From Selenomonas sp. (lineage in GTDB: Bacteria; Bacillota; Negativicutes; Selenomonadales; Selenomonadaceae): a DNA stretch of 18,478 nt. Numbering within the stretch: position 1 is the first letter of the stretch; every line of letters starts with the position of its first letter. Below are positions 5,390-13,619 of this stretch, piece by piece. The notes under the pieces were generated by a model. The model saw nothing but the letters and a program-made list of their open reading frames with translations. It searched no databases and had not been told where the DNA came from. The stretch lies in NCBI GenBank assembly GCA_015265235.1, contig JABZYJ010000022.1, positions 1-18,478 on the forward strand, read 5' to 3'. Both the position numbers and the translations under genes were made by a program.

Positions 5390-6429
5390 ACGCTCATGAG
5401 TTTATGGCGTCGCTCGCACAGGGCACGCCGCCGCAGATCTACCTTCTCGCCGGGGAGGAACCGTACTACATCCGCCGCGCCGAGGAGGCAATCCTGCGCC
5501 GCCTCCTGCCCGATGCCTCCGCGCGCGCAGATGCGCTCATTCGCTATGAGGAGATGCCCGCCATCGACGCGCTGGCCGAGTCGCTGGAGACCGCGCCCTT
5601 TTTCACGGACAAGATCGTCGTTCTCGTCCATGACGCCGCCGTCTTTCGCGCGGGAAAAAAGGCGGCGGAGGGCGACGCCCCTGCACCGAAGGACGATGCG
5701 GCGGAGCGTCTGCTCGCCCTCCTGACGAACCTCCTGCCGACGACCTATGTCGTATTTACCCTCAATGCAAAGCCCGACAAGCGGCGCAAACTCTATCAGG
5801 CAGTGCAGAAGGCGGGGCGCATCCTCGAGAGCGAGGCCGTGCGACCGTGGAACGTCGAGGGATGGCTGAACGAGCGTCTGCGCGAGATGGGGCGCTCCAT
5901 GCAGCGCGAGGCACGTACATTCTTTCTGAATGTCGTCGGCATGATGCAGACGATCTCACTGGAGTTTCTCGACCGGCAGCTGGAAAAGCTCACGCTCTAC
6001 ACCGACAACAAGCAGTTCACGGAGGCGGATCTGCGCGCGGCGTTCTCGGAGATGCCCGAGGTCTCCGTCTTTGCGCTCATGGATGCCATCAGTGCGCGCG
6101 ACGTGCGGCGTGCCATGGATCTCCTCGCTCGCTGCCGCGCAGACGGCGTGCACTTCACCGTGCTGCTCGCCCTCCTGACGCGGCACGTCCGCCAGCTCTG
6201 GCAGGCACGACGGCTTCTCGCGAGCGGGACACCACCCAAGGGGCTCGGCAAGATCATGGGGCTGCACCCCTTTATCGCCGAAAAGCTCGGCGGGCACGCG
6301 CGCGGCTTTCGGGAGTCCACGCTGCGGGATGCCGTCCTCGCCCTCGCCGATGCCGACTACCTGCTGAAGACGGGACAGGCGGGCGACGAACTGCTCGAGG
6401 ACATCATCATCCGCCTGTGCCGCAAATAA
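5386..6429 (+). CDS. holA: DNA polymerase III subunit delta
   Basis: A 347-aa clamp-loader subunit that opens the beta sliding clamp during replication. The N-terminal QIYLLAGEEPYYIRRAEEAIL is typical of HolA, followed by an ETAPFFTDKIVVLV strand-helix, VVFTLNAKPDKRRKLYQAVQKAG, and the AAA+-like domain without a functional Walker A, as expected for delta. The C-terminal collar domain shows VFALMDAISARDVRRAMDLLARC and LLALLTRHVRQLWQARRLLASG, then the helix-rich GLHPFIAEKL and DADYLLKTG end. Length is normal (about 330-350 aa). The ATG at 5386 overlaps the preceding stop (ATGA). bioY follows after 20 nt. In many Firmicutes holA stands near rpsT or comEC; neither is visible in this direction. 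Confidence 0.95.
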   Translation: MNAHEFMASLAQGTPPQIYLLAGEEPYYIRRAEEAILRRLLPDASARADALIRYEEMPAIDALAESLETAPFFTDKIVVLVHDAAVFRAGKKAAEGDAPAPKDDAAERLLALLTNLLPTTYVVFTLNAKPDKRRKLYQAVQKAGRILESEAVRPWNVEGWLNERLREMGRSMQREARTFFLNVVGMMQTISLEFLDRQLEKLTLYTDNKQFTEADLRAAFSEMPEVSVFALMDAISARDVRRAMDLLARCRADGVHFTVLLALLTRHVRQLWQARRLLASGTPPKGLGKIMGLHPFIAEKLGGHARGFRESTLRDAVLALADADYLLKTGQAGDELLEDIIIRLCRK

Positions 6430-6449
6430 AGAAAGAAGGCATTATTGTT

Positions 6450-7004
6450 ATGACATCGTACGATGATCGTTTTTTCTCCGTTCGGAATACCACGCGGATG
6501 GCGCTCTGCATCGCGCTGATCTGCGTGAGTGCCTATATCGCCATTCCCGTCCCCTTCATGGCACCACTGACGATGCAGACCTTCGTCATGTGTCTCGCAG
6601 CACTCGTCCTGACCCCGCGCCAGACCGCCGTCGTGCTCATCGGCTACACACTGATCGGCGCGATTGGCCTGCCCGTCTTTGCGGGCGGTGTCGGCGGACT
6701 CGGCATCATCATGGGGCCGCGCGGTGGCTTTTTCATCGGCTTTCTTGTCGCCTATACGCTGATGAGTCTCCTCAAGGGGCATACCCCCTCCTTTCCGCGC
6801 TACGCCCTCGTCGGCGCGCTCATCAGTGTCCCCGTCACGTATCTCTTTGCCACGTTGTGGCTGACCATCCTTTTCGGCGATAAATTTGTCGGCATCAGCG
6901 CTGCCTTTATGGCGCTCGTCCAGTTCATCCCGGGCGATCTCATCAAGGCAGTCGCCGCAGCAGCACTCGGCGCGACGCTGAACCGCCGCCTGCAGTTCCT
7001 CTGA
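6450..7004 (+). CDS. bioY: Biotin transporter BioY (ECF S-component)
   Basis: A 184-aa integral membrane protein that binds biotin and works as the substrate-specific subunit of an energy-coupling-factor transporter, or alone at lower rate. About six hydrophobic helices are evident. The hallmark sequence is present: PLTMQTFVMCLAALVLTPRQTA, then the Gly-rich GAIGLPVFAGG-VGGLGIIMGPRGGFFIGF loop that forms the biotin site. The ATG at 6450 lies 20 nt after holA behind GAAAGAAGG (6431-6439); the same frame is open through holA but is a shadow there. No BirA operator is visible ahead of it, so it appears to be transcribed with holA. No EcfA or EcfT gene is in the window. A terminator follows at 7052. 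Confidence 0.95.
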   Translation: MTSYDDRFFSVRNTTRMALCIALICVSAYIAIPVPFMAPLTMQTFVMCLAALVLTPRQTAVVLIGYTLIGAIGLPVFAGGVGGLGIIMGPRGGFFIGFLVAYTLMSLLKGHTPSFPRYALVGALISVPVTYLFATLWLTILFGDKFVGISAAFMALVQFIPGDLIKAVAAAALGATLNRRLQFL

Positions 7005-7051
7005 GCATGCGCGAAGCCATTTCATAACCCCTGAAAATTTTCCATAGAACC

Positions 7052-7080
7052 AAGACTCCCGCGGTTGCAGGAGTCTTTTT
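7052..7080 (+). terminator. Rho-independent terminator after bioY
   Basis: AAGACTCC (7052-7059) pairs with GGAGTCTT (7070-7077) around a 10-nt loop, with the T run extending to 7080. It ends the GNAT-MBL-holA-bioY operon. Confidence 0.9.
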
Positions 7081-7130
7081 ATCTTAGATAAAACAATCTT
7101 TCGCCTCTCTTATTTTCCTATAAATAAAGG

Positions 7131-7159
7131 TTGTGAAAGGCTATTTTCTGGGTTATAAT
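7131..7159 (+). promoter_or_regulatory. Promoter of the MCP gene
   Basis: TTGTGA (7131-7136) and TATAAT (7154-7159) with a 17-bp spacer. No sigma-28 (flagellar) type motif is apparent, so this chemoreceptor may be under the housekeeping sigma factor. The leader runs about 140 nt. Confidence 0.75.
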
Positions 7160-7216
7160 GGCATTAGTTATACTGCCATAAAATAGGGTACATGACGGCA
7201 ATCACGCCGGGGGAGT

Positions 7217-7309
7217 ATGATCGACTACAGGAGGAGAGGAGGCTCTGCGGAAAAGAGGGAGCGGTTAGACATTTTCACTGAAATAATCAGAAGGGATGGA
7301 ATGAAATGA
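7217..7309 (+). CDS. Possible 30-aa leader peptide upstream of the MCP gene
   Basis: An ATG at 7217 opens 30 codons of a very basic and acidic peptide (MIDYRRRGGSAEKRERLDIF at its start) that ends at TGA 7307-7309, overlapping the ATG of the MCP gene by the ATGA arrangement. The GGGGG-AG run directly before the ATG is too close (1-2 nt) for a good ribosome-binding site, which is the main doubt. It could be a coupling peptide or chance. Confidence 0.22.
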   Translation: MIDYRRRGGSAEKRERLDIFTEIIRRDGMK

Positions 7310-9033
7310 ATGGAATCACCGTATCAAAGAAGATTATTCTGAGTTTTGCCTTACTCATTGTGATGTTCCTTGGCTTCGGCGCATTTGCCTGTCATTCGGC
7401 ACAGAAGCTGCACGACGCCGTGGTGGATCTGGTGGGCTGGACGGACAATCTGGCGGCGGTGGCAAATGTCGCAGACGCCGCCAGCGCAGAGCGCAGAGTC
7501 GCCATCATCCGCGCCGTGGCAAAGGATCCCGCAAAGCGCGCGGAGATCGACAATACGCTGGCAGGACTGAAAAAGGAGACGGACGACGCCTTTGCCAAGT
7601 ACGAGAAGATACTCGCTGATACCGTCTACGACGTTCCGGAAGAAGCGGCACAAGACCGTGCCGTTCTGGAGAACGAGCGCAAGGCATGGGCAGCATACCG
7701 CGCCACGGACAGTGAGGTCGATGCGATGCTCGCCGAGGGCAAGAACGATGAGGCATTCACCTACCTCGACGGCCCTGCACTGGAAAAATACAAGCAGTTT
7801 ACTGACTTGATCACCAAAGACCGGGATCGCTGCATTGCCGGTGCGCGTGAGGCAAACGATGACGGAACCGCCGTTTATGACAGCATTCTGATGACGACGA
7901 TCATCGTTGCGATCATCGTCGTTCTCGTGACCTGTGTGTGTGGATTCCTCCTGCTGCGCACCATCTCGAGCTCGCTTGACATGGTGCTCACGAGCCTGCG
8001 CAAGATCGCACAGGGCGATCTCCGCGTCCACCTGTCAACGGAGTCGGGCGATGAGTTCGCCCAGATGGCGGACGAGACGAATAAGATGCTCGAAAACATC
8101 CGCAATATGACGAAGACCATCCAGAAGACGGCAGAGTCTGTCGCCGATGCCTCGGGCACGCTGACGAATACGGCAGAGCAGTCGGCGCACGCCACGCAGA
8201 GCGTCGCCCAGTCCATCACGGAGGTGGCGGAGGCGTCGCACGGTCAGATGGACTCGGTCGCTGAGGCAAAGCATCAGGTGCATGCCTTCACGCGTGGACT
8301 CTCGGATGCGACGAGCGCCATCGAGAACGTTGCCGACGACATCGAGCACACCTCACAGAAGGCAGAGGAGGGCAACCAGCTTGTCGTGGCGACGGTCGAT
8401 CAGATGAATGCCATCGCCGATACGGTCGTCTCCTCCTCGGAGGTTGTCGCCAAACTCGGTGAGCGTTCCAAGGAGATCGGCAACATCGTCGAAGTGATCT
8501 CGGGTATCTCGGGTCAGACGAACCTGCTCGCCCTCAACGCCGCCATCGAGGCAGCGCGCGCCGGTGAGCACGGACATGGGTTCGCCGTCGTCGCCGAGGA
8601 GGTCAGAAAGCTCGCCGAGGAGTCGCAGAACGCATCGAAGCAGATCGGCGACCTCATCCGCGCCATCCAGGAGGAGACGGAGGAAGCCGTCACCGCCATG
8701 GAGACGGGCCGCACCGAGGCGGAGAAGGGTCGCGAGAACGTCGCGGCAACGGGCGAAGGGTTCTCGGAGATCCTTTCGATGATCCGCCGCATTCAGGAGA
8801 ATGCGGGCTCCATCAAGGCGACGATGGACGATCTCGGTCAGCGTGCCACGAAGATCGACACCGCAACGGGCGAGATCCACGACGCGGCGTCCAAGGTCGC
8901 ATCGGAGTCGCAGACGGTCTCTGCGGCGACCGAGGAGCAGGCGGCTGGCATGGAGGAGATCGCGGCAAGCAGTCGCGGGCTCTCGGACATGGCGCACGAG
9001 CTCAACACGGCAGCCGCCAAGTTCAAGACCTGA
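7306..9033 (+). CDS. Methyl-accepting chemotaxis protein
   Basis: A 575-aa chemoreceptor. TM1 lies near residues 10-28, then an all-helical periplasmic sensor of about 165 aa of the 4-helix-bundle MCP type, TM2 near 193-219, a HAMP domain (about 217-270, with LRKIAQGDLRVHL), and a long cytoplasmic coiled coil. The highly conserved signalling tip is at about 395-440: EVISGISGQTNLLALNAAIE, then AARAGEHGHGFAVVAEEVRK, which contacts CheA and CheW. Glu/Gln-rich heptads on both sides provide methylation sites. No C-terminal NWETF-type pentapeptide is present; the protein ends AAAKFKT. The ATG at 7306 follows AAGGGATGGA. A nearby ATG at 7301 stops at once. Ligand unknown. It is transcribed alone and ends at a bidirectional terminator. 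Confidence 0.96.
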   Translation: MNGITVSKKIILSFALLIVMFLGFGAFACHSAQKLHDAVVDLVGWTDNLAAVANVADAASAERRVAIIRAVAKDPAKRAEIDNTLAGLKKETDDAFAKYEKILADTVYDVPEEAAQDRAVLENERKAWAAYRATDSEVDAMLAEGKNDEAFTYLDGPALEKYKQFTDLITKDRDRCIAGAREANDDGTAVYDSILMTTIIVAIIVVLVTCVCGFLLLRTISSSLDMVLTSLRKIAQGDLRVHLSTESGDEFAQMADETNKMLENIRNMTKTIQKTAESVADASGTLTNTAEQSAHATQSVAQSITEVAEASHGQMDSVAEAKHQVHAFTRGLSDATSAIENVADDIEHTSQKAEEGNQLVVATVDQMNAIADTVVSSSEVVAKLGERSKEIGNIVEVISGISGQTNLLALNAAIEAARAGEHGHGFAVVAEEVRKLAEESQNASKQIGDLIRAIQEETEEAVTAMETGRTEAEKGRENVAATGEGFSEILSMIRRIQENAGSIKATMDDLGQRATKIDTATGEIHDAASKVASESQTVSAATEEQAAGMEEIAASSRGLSDMAHELNTAAAKFKT

Positions 9034-9054
9034 CAGCAAGCAAACGAAGCAAAC

Positions 9055-9090
9055 AAAAGGAGCAATCGTCACATGGCGATTGCTCCTTTT
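9055..9090. terminator. Bidirectional terminator between MCP and sstT
   Basis: AAAAGGAGCAATCG (9055-9068) pairs perfectly with CGATTGCTCCTTTT (9077-9090) around an 8-nt loop. The A run before and T run after make it work for both the plus-strand MCP gene and the minus-strand sstT gene that converges on it. Confidence 0.93.
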
Positions 9091-9109
9091 ACGTTGCTTT
9101 TTACATCTT

Positions 9110-10366
9110 TTATACGATTTCGTCGTTCGGTACCATATCCTCATCCTTGAGGGTGCCTGCACGCGCACGGTCGGCAAACTCCGCCGTCGCAGTGAAGAGC
9201 ACGTCGGTCGAGCTGTTGAGTGCAGTCTCACAGGAGTCCTGCAGCACGCCGATGATGAAGCCGACGCCGACGACCTGCATCGCAATGTCATTGCTGATGC
9301 CGAACGAGGAACAGGCAACGGGGATGAGGAGCAGCGAGCCGCCCGCAACACCCGAGGCACCGCACGCACCGACGGTGGCGACGAGGCAGAGCAGGAGTGC
9401 CGTCGGCAGATCGACGGGGATGTTCAGCGTATGGGCCGCTGCGAGGGAGAGCACGGCAATTGTGATCGCCGCGCCGCTCATGTTGATCGTCGCGCCGAGC
9501 GGGATGGAGATGGAGTAGACATCGGGATTCAGTCCGAGACGCTTGCACAGCTGCATATTGACGGGGATATTCGCCGCCGAGCTGCGCGTAAAGAATGCGT
9601 AGATGCCGCTCTCACGCAGCGTTGCGATAACGAGCGGGAACGGGTTGCGGCGAATGTGCAGCCAGACGATGACCGGGTTCATAATGAGCGCGACGGAGAA
9701 GAATGCCCCGAGAAGGACGGCGAGCAGATGCAGATAGCTGATGATCGCATCTGTGCCGTTCGTGCCGACCGCGTCCGCCACGAGTCCCATGATGCCGAAC
9801 GGGGCAAAGCGGATGACCCAGAGAACGATCTGCGTCATGACAACGGCAAAGTCACGCACGGTGTTCTTTGTCGTTGCATTTGCCTTCTGCAGGGCGACGC
9901 CTGCAAGGATACTCCACGCGAGGATGCCGATGTAGTTCGCGTTCGCAATCGCGTGGAGCGGGTTGTCAACGACGTTGAGGATCAGGTTGTGAATGACCTC
10001 GACGATGCCGCTCGGCGGCGTGACCGACGCCTCTGCCACGACGAGGTGGAGAGACGAGGGGAAGGCAAACGAGAATGCCACGGCGACGATGGACGCGAGG
10101 AACGTCGCGATGACGTAGAGGCGCACGATGGGCTTGAGCGCTGAGCCCGAGCCGACCGTGCGCTGCGCCATGGCATTCATGACGAGCACAAAGACGAGGA
10201 TCGGTGCGACGCCTTTCAGGGCACGCACGAACACGTCGCCGAGCACGGCGACGAGCGGAATCGCGGCAGGCGCATAGAGCGCGATGAGGATACCGATGAT
10301 GAGTCCGACCGCGATGAGCTTGATGAGTGCCGTCTCACGGTACTTGCGGCTGATACTTCTGAGCAA
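9110..10366 (-). CDS. sstT: Serine/threonine:sodium symporter SstT
   Basis: A 418-aa inner-membrane carrier of the dicarboxylate/amino acid:cation symporter family that imports serine and threonine with sodium. Typical hairpin and TM7/TM8 segments are seen: FFTRSSAANIPVNMQLCKRL, the YSISIPLGATINMSGAAITI helix with the conserved NMSGAA equivalent of NMxGxA, and GACGASGVAGGSLLLIPVAC. About eight hydrophobic helices are present. Length matches SstT (about 400-415). The start is a TTG at 10366, 7 nt after AAGGAGG (10380-10374); no ATG lies nearby in frame. It is transcribed alone from a minus-strand promoter and ends 20 nt before the shared terminator. Confidence 0.95.
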   Translation of the reverse strand: MLRSISRKYRETALIKLIAVGLIIGILIALYAPAAIPLVAVLGDVFVRALKGVAPILVFVLVMNAMAQRTVGSGSALKPIVRLYVIATFLASIVAVAFSFAFPSSLHLVVAEASVTPPSGIVEVIHNLILNVVDNPLHAIANANYIGILAWSILAGVALQKANATTKNTVRDFAVVMTQIVLWVIRFAPFGIMGLVADAVGTNGTDAIISYLHLLAVLLGAFFSVALIMNPVIVWLHIRRNPFPLVIATLRESGIYAFFTRSSAANIPVNMQLCKRLGLNPDVYSISIPLGATINMSGAAITIAVLSLAAAHTLNIPVDLPTALLLCLVATVGACGASGVAGGSLLLIPVACSSFGISNDIAMQVVGVGFIIGVLQDSCETALNSSTDVLFTATAEFADRARAGTLKDEDMVPNDEIV

Positions 10367-10416
10367 AAAATCTCCTCCTTAGGGAATCGATGATGGGATA
10401 GAAAAAAACATCCATT

Positions 10417-10445
10417 ATTATAACAGAAGAGGCGTGTCTTGTCAC
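10417..10445 (-). promoter_or_regulatory. Promoter of sstT, with a small hairpin on the -35
   Basis: On the minus strand GTGACA (10445-10440) and TATAAT (10422-10417) are 17 bp apart. GGCGTG/CACGCC inverted arms at 10431-10436 and 10443-10448 overlap the -35 and could be an operator half-site pair or the weak end of the rfbD transcript. Confidence 0.7.
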
Positions 10446-10498
10446 GCCCCCGGCAACGTCAGACCTACTGTATTCTCATTGGGCTTGTGCATGCCGCA

Positions 10499-11368
10499 TT
10501 ATGGACGGGGCTCCTCCCCCTCCTCGTGCCGCAGCTCCTCGATGTACCGCGCCACGGCATCCTGCCACGGGGGCAGGCGATGGAATCCCGCCGCATCGAG
10601 ACTCTGTTTGCTGAGGCGCGAGTTCAGCGGGCGCACTGCTTTCGTCGGATAGCTGTGCGTGGGCACGGAAGTGACGCGCACCGTCTTCCCTGCCGCGCGG
10701 AAGATCTCGGTGGCAAACTGCGCCCACGAGCAGAATCCCTCGTTGGTCGCATGGTAGATGCCGTACTTCTCCGATGTGATCATCTCGGCAAGCAGCGGCG
10801 CAAGGTCATGTGTGTAGGTCGGCGAGCCGACCTGATCGCCAACGACGGAGAGGCTCTTGTGCTCCTGCGCGAGATTCAGCATGGTCTTGACAAAGTTCTT
10901 GCCGTGGATGCCGAACACCCATGAAATGCGGACGATAAAGTACTGGGAGAGATGCGCCATGACCGCCTCCTCGCCCATGAGCTTCGACGCACCGTAGACG
11001 TTGCGCGGACCCGTCATATCATCCGTCTCATACGGCGTCGTGCCCGTCCCGGGGAAAACGTAGTCCGTACTGATGTAGAGCAACCTGATCCCGCGCTCCG
11101 CGGCAAGGCGTGCGAGGATCTCCGTCCCCGCCGCATTGATGAGGCGGCAGCGGGCAGGCTCGTCCTCTGCCTTGTCCACGGCGGTGTATGCGGCCGCATG
11201 GAGGATGGCGTCCGGCTCGGTCGCCTCGATGACGGCACGCATGACGTTCTCGTCCGACAGCGGAAAGAGCTCCGAGGAGACGCCGTGTACCTCGTGCCCG
11301 CGCGCACGGAACTCCTTCACGCAGTCATAGCCGAGCTGTCCCGTCGCTCCCGTGATGAGGATTTTCAT
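10499..11368 (-). CDS. rfbD: dTDP-4-dehydrorhamnose reductase
   Basis: A 289-aa short-chain dehydrogenase-type enzyme that catalyses the last step of dTDP-L-rhamnose synthesis, reducing dTDP-4-keto-L-rhamnose with NAD(P)H; the product feeds cell-surface polysaccharide. The Rossmann motif is MKILITGATGQLG (GxxGxLG). The catalytic residues lie in YISTDYVFPG (T101) and V-Y125-G-A-S-K129 (YxxxK). RfbD-type segments HAAAYTAVDKAEDEP, RISWVFGIHGKNFVKTML, VVGDQVGSPTYTHDLA and RPLNSRLSK are all present. The ATG at 11368 is chosen because the protein begins MKILITG and GGATGG lies just upstream; an earlier ATG at 11392 adds eight unconserved residues. No rfbA, B or C is adjacent, so this is a separated rfbD. 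Confidence 0.94.
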   Translation of the reverse strand: MKILITGATGQLGYDCVKEFRARGHEVHGVSSELFPLSDENVMRAVIEATEPDAILHAAAYTAVDKAEDEPARCRLINAAGTEILARLAAERGIRLLYISTDYVFPGTGTTPYETDDMTGPRNVYGASKLMGEEAVMAHLSQYFIVRISWVFGIHGKNFVKTMLNLAQEHKSLSVVGDQVGSPTYTHDLAPLLAEMITSEKYGIYHATNEGFCSWAQFATEIFRAAGKTVRVTSVPTHSYPTKAVRPLNSRLSKQSLDAAGFHRLPPWQDAVARYIEELRHEEGEEPRP

Positions 11369-11420
11369 CGCAATCCATCCTTTCTTTTCCATGCGTATTA
11401 TCCGTGATTCCTTTGTTCTT

Positions 11421-11429
11421 ATTGTATCA
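11421..11429 (-). promoter_or_regulatory. Extended -10 element upstream of rfbD
   Basis: TGATACAAT read on the minus strand (11429-11421) fits an extended -10 (TGnTAnnnT type). No convincing -35 is visible; the upstream DNA is the hairpin at 11431-11459. Confidence 0.45.
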
Positions 11430-11430
11430 C

Positions 11431-11459
11431 AAAGGCGCCGCCCATGGGCGACGCCTTTT
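11431..11459. terminator. Palindromic hairpin after the histidine kinase gene
   Basis: AAAGGCG (11431-11437) and CGCCTTT (11452-11458) plus the inner CGCCC/GGGCG form a stem with one mismatch and a 2-nt loop. Read on the minus strand it follows the kinase stop codon by 10 nt and ends in TTTG, so it is a likely but short-tailed terminator for the two-component operon. Confidence 0.65.
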
Positions 11460-11468
11460 CAGTATACA

Positions 11469-12896
11469 CTACTTAATCGTAGGAATAACAAGGGAGATGT
11501 CTGTCCCCTGCCCCTCTGCGCTCTTCACCGCGATGCGGATGCCATGCTGCTCGGCGATCCAGCGTGCGATCGAGAGCCCCAGACCGGAGCCGCCCGTCTC
11601 CTTCGTACGCGAGGAGTCCACGCGGTAGAACCGCTCGAAGATATGCGCCTGATGCTCCGGGGCGATACCGATGCCGTCGTCCGAGAGCGTCACCGTGACG
11701 GATTTGCCGTCCTCTGCCATGATGGACGACGCACGGATGTGACCTCCGGCAGGCGTGTACTTCCTACTGTTTTCGAGGAAGATGCGGAAGAGCTGGCGCA
11801 GGAGGACGGGATCGGCACTGACCACTGCTTCGTCGTTCCTGTCCAGAACGACCTCGTGCGAGGCCGTCACCATCTGCATCTTTTCCATCGTGTCGGCGAG
11901 AATCTCCGTGAGAAGCACCGCCTCCTTGTGCACTGCCTGGCGCTTCTGGTCGGCACGCGCGAGAAAGAGCAGTTTTTCGATGAGCTGCTGCATATTCTCC
12001 GCCTCAGAGCGGATCGCCGTGATGCCCTCCTCGAGGATGTCCTTGTCCTCACGCCCCCAGCGCGAGAGCATGTCAGAGTATCCGAGGATGACCGTCAGCG
12101 GCGTGCGCAGCTCATGGGAGGCATCCGAGACAAACCTCTGCTGCTGGACAAAGCCCTCCTGCAGACGCTCAAGCATTCGGTTGAACGTACGCGCCAGCTC
12201 CGAGAGCTCGTCACGCGCACGCGGGATCGTGAGACGCTGTCCGAGGCGCTCCACCTCGATGCTGCCTGCCGTCCGCGTGATCGCGCGAATCGGTGTCAGG
12301 ATGCGCCGGCTGATGAAATGCCCCGCGATGAGCGCGAGCACAAAGCAGATCGCAACGGTATAGAAGAGCAGCCGCTGCAGCGAGTAGAAAAAATCCTTTT
12401 CCGTCGTTATCGTGCGGAAAAAATGAATTCGATAGGTGGCACCGGCGTACTCGAGCGTACGCTGGGCATGATAGACCGAGCCGTTGCGGAACTCGGAGAC
12501 CTCCATCTCGGGATTTGCCCAAAACGGCGTCTGCACGCGCCCCTGCTCAATCGCCGCATTCGACGGGAAGTGCGGATCCGTATCGAGAACAACCCGCCCC
12601 GCATCGTCCGTGATCCGCACGATCACGCCGGGAATCACGGGACCCTCGAACCAGAACTTTGCCTCAGCTGCATTTCCGCTCTCGATGTTGTTCATCACAT
12701 GACGGATACTGCGGTCGAGATCAACCTCTGCCTGCCGATAAAAAAAGATGTATGCGCCCATCCCCAGAATCGTCGTCGAAAGAATAAGCACGAAAAAGAG
12801 GATGGCGGCATACATCAATGTGATCTTGGTTGAGATGCGGATATAGAGACAGCGGTCAGCCCAGTCCGACAGGTGTCTCCTAATCGCGCACCACAT
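11469..12896 (-). CDS. Membrane sensor histidine kinase of an OmpR-type two-component system
   Basis: A roughly 475-aa sensor kinase. TM1 spans about residues 27-50, an extracellular sensor domain of about 125 residues follows, TM2 spans about 175-197, then HAMP (about 198-250), the dimerisation domain with phospho-acceptor H261 in SDASHELRTPL, and the ATPase domain with the N box (LENSRKY, N376), G1 (DDGIGI, 406-411) and G2 (GGSGLGLS, 435-442). The ArlS/CssS-like group is the closest by layout. The start is uncertain: the ATG at 12896 overlaps the regulator gene by 17 nt and lacks a clear ribosome-binding site. The alternative ATG at 12815 would remove the basic segment before TM1. It phosphorylates the regulator encoded just upstream. 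Signal unknown. Confidence 0.93.
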   Translation of the reverse strand: MWCAIRRHLSDWADRCLYIRISTKITLMYAAILFFVLILSTTILGMGAYIFFYRQAEVDLDRSIRHVMNNIESGNAAEAKFWFEGPVIPGVIVRITDDAGRVVLDTDPHFPSNAAIEQGRVQTPFWANPEMEVSEFRNGSVYHAQRTLEYAGATYRIHFFRTITTEKDFFYSLQRLLFYTVAICFVLALIAGHFISRRILTPIRAITRTAGSIEVERLGQRLTIPRARDELSELARTFNRMLERLQEGFVQQQRFVSDASHELRTPLTVILGYSDMLSRWGREDKDILEEGITAIRSEAENMQQLIEKLLFLARADQKRQAVHKEAVLLTEILADTMEKMQMVTASHEVVLDRNDEAVVSADPVLLRQLFRIFLENSRKYTPAGGHIRASSIMAEDGKSVTVTLSDDGIGIAPEHQAHIFERFYRVDSSRTKETGGSGLGLSIARWIAEQHGIRIAVKSAEGQGTDISLVIPTIK

Positions 12897-13566
12897 AGCC
12901 GACGCCCCGCACCGTATAAATGTATTTCTTATGGAAGCGGTCGTCCAGCTTGGCGCGCAGATAGCGGATGTAGACATCGACGACATTGGTCTCGCCCGTG
13001 TAGTCGAAGCCCCATACCTCCTGCAGAATTTGATCGCGGGTCAGCACCGTACGCTTGTTGCGCAGGAGGTACTCCAGGAGGTCATACTCGCGCTTCGTGA
13101 GCGCGACCGTCTCTCCATCCACCTGCACCTCATAGCGCGAGAGGAACATGATGAGGTTCTTCACCGTCAGACGGTCAGATGCATCATCCGTCGAGATATC
13201 GCGGCGGCGGAGTGCGTTGCGGATGCGTGCGATCAGCTCAGGCACAGCAAACGGCTTCGTGATGTAGTCGTCTGCGCCGATGTCGAGGCCCTCGACCCTG
13301 TCCTCCACCGCATCACGCGCCGTCAGCATGATGATGGGCACGTTTGAGACCGTGCGCACACGGCGGCAGATCTCGATCCCATCCATGCCGGGCAGCATCA
13401 CATCGAGCAGGATAATGTCGAAATTCTCCTGAATGATGCGCTCATAGGCACGCGTACCGTTCCCCTCGATCTCGGCCGTAAAGCCCTCGTGCTCCAATTC
13501 CATCTGCAAAAAACGAGCAATTCGCGTTTCATCCTCTACGATGAGGACATGTGTCTTCTCTTCCAT
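12880..13566 (-). CDS. OmpR/PhoB-family response regulator
   Basis: A 228-aa transcription regulator. The receiver domain (1-120) has E11-D12, phospho-acceptor D55 in LLDVMLPGMDG, T82 and K104. A winged-helix DNA-binding domain (about 130-228) carries TKREYDLLEYLLRN, LTRDQILQEVWGFDY and VDVYIRYLRAKLDD with the closing YTVRGVGYVVRD. It resembles ArlR/CssR. The ATG at 13566 follows GAGG by 8 nt; a GTG at 13575 is a weaker choice. It precedes its kinase with a 17-nt overlap. Upstream is an AT-rich region with a tandem direct repeat that could be an autoregulatory site. Confidence 0.95.
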   Translation of the reverse strand: MEEKTHVLIVEDETRIARFLQMELEHEGFTAEIEGNGTRAYERIIQENFDIILLDVMLPGMDGIEICRRVRTVSNVPIIMLTARDAVEDRVEGLDIGADDYITKPFAVPELIARIRNALRRRDISTDDASDRLTVKNLIMFLSRYEVQVDGETVALTKREYDLLEYLLRNKRTVLTRDQILQEVWGFDYTGETNVVDVYIRYLRAKLDDRFHKKYIYTVRGVGYVVRD

Positions 13567-13596
13567 CTGAAACACCTCACATCATTTCCCTGATTG

Positions 13597-13619
13597 ATGT
13601 CTTTAATGTCTATACTATA
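13597..13619. repeat. Tandem 9-bp direct repeat next to a putative -10 of the regulator gene
   Basis: ATGTCTTTA (13597-13605) and ATGTCTATA (13606-13614) are adjacent copies with one mismatch. On the minus strand TATAGT (13619-13614) is a possible -10 for the response regulator gene, with no clear -35. OmpR-type regulators bind tandem direct repeats, though usually with 10-11 bp periods. Confidence 0.35.

Larger units (their letters stand above)
7005..7305. other. 301-bp region between bioY and the MCP gene
   Basis: This holds the bioY terminator (7052-7080), an AT-rich stretch, the MCP promoter (7131-7159) and an approximately 140-nt leader. The leader contains purine-rich runs (AGGAGGAGAGGAGG near 7229-7242) and one small ORF (7217-7309). 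I compared it by eye with c-di-GMP-I riboswitch motifs and found no match. Confidence 0.7.

Noticed and set aside
5847..6449. N-terminal extension of bioY through the end of holA
   Set aside because: The frame is open but is a shadow of holA; BioY begins normally at the ATG at 6450, behind GAAAGAAGG.
7160..7305. c-di-GMP or other riboswitch in the MCP leader
   Set aside because: No conserved GEMM core or tetraloop-receptor motifs could be seen; short GC stems alone are not enough.
8801..10144. Long plus-strand open frame across the MCP end and sstT
   Set aside because: It runs through the bidirectional terminator and opposite the clear SstT protein; its composition is Arg/Asp-rich shadow.
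11352..12833. Long plus-strand open frame opposite the histidine kinase
   Set aside because: The minus-strand kinase has H, N, G1 and G2 boxes; the plus frame has no domain and no start signals.
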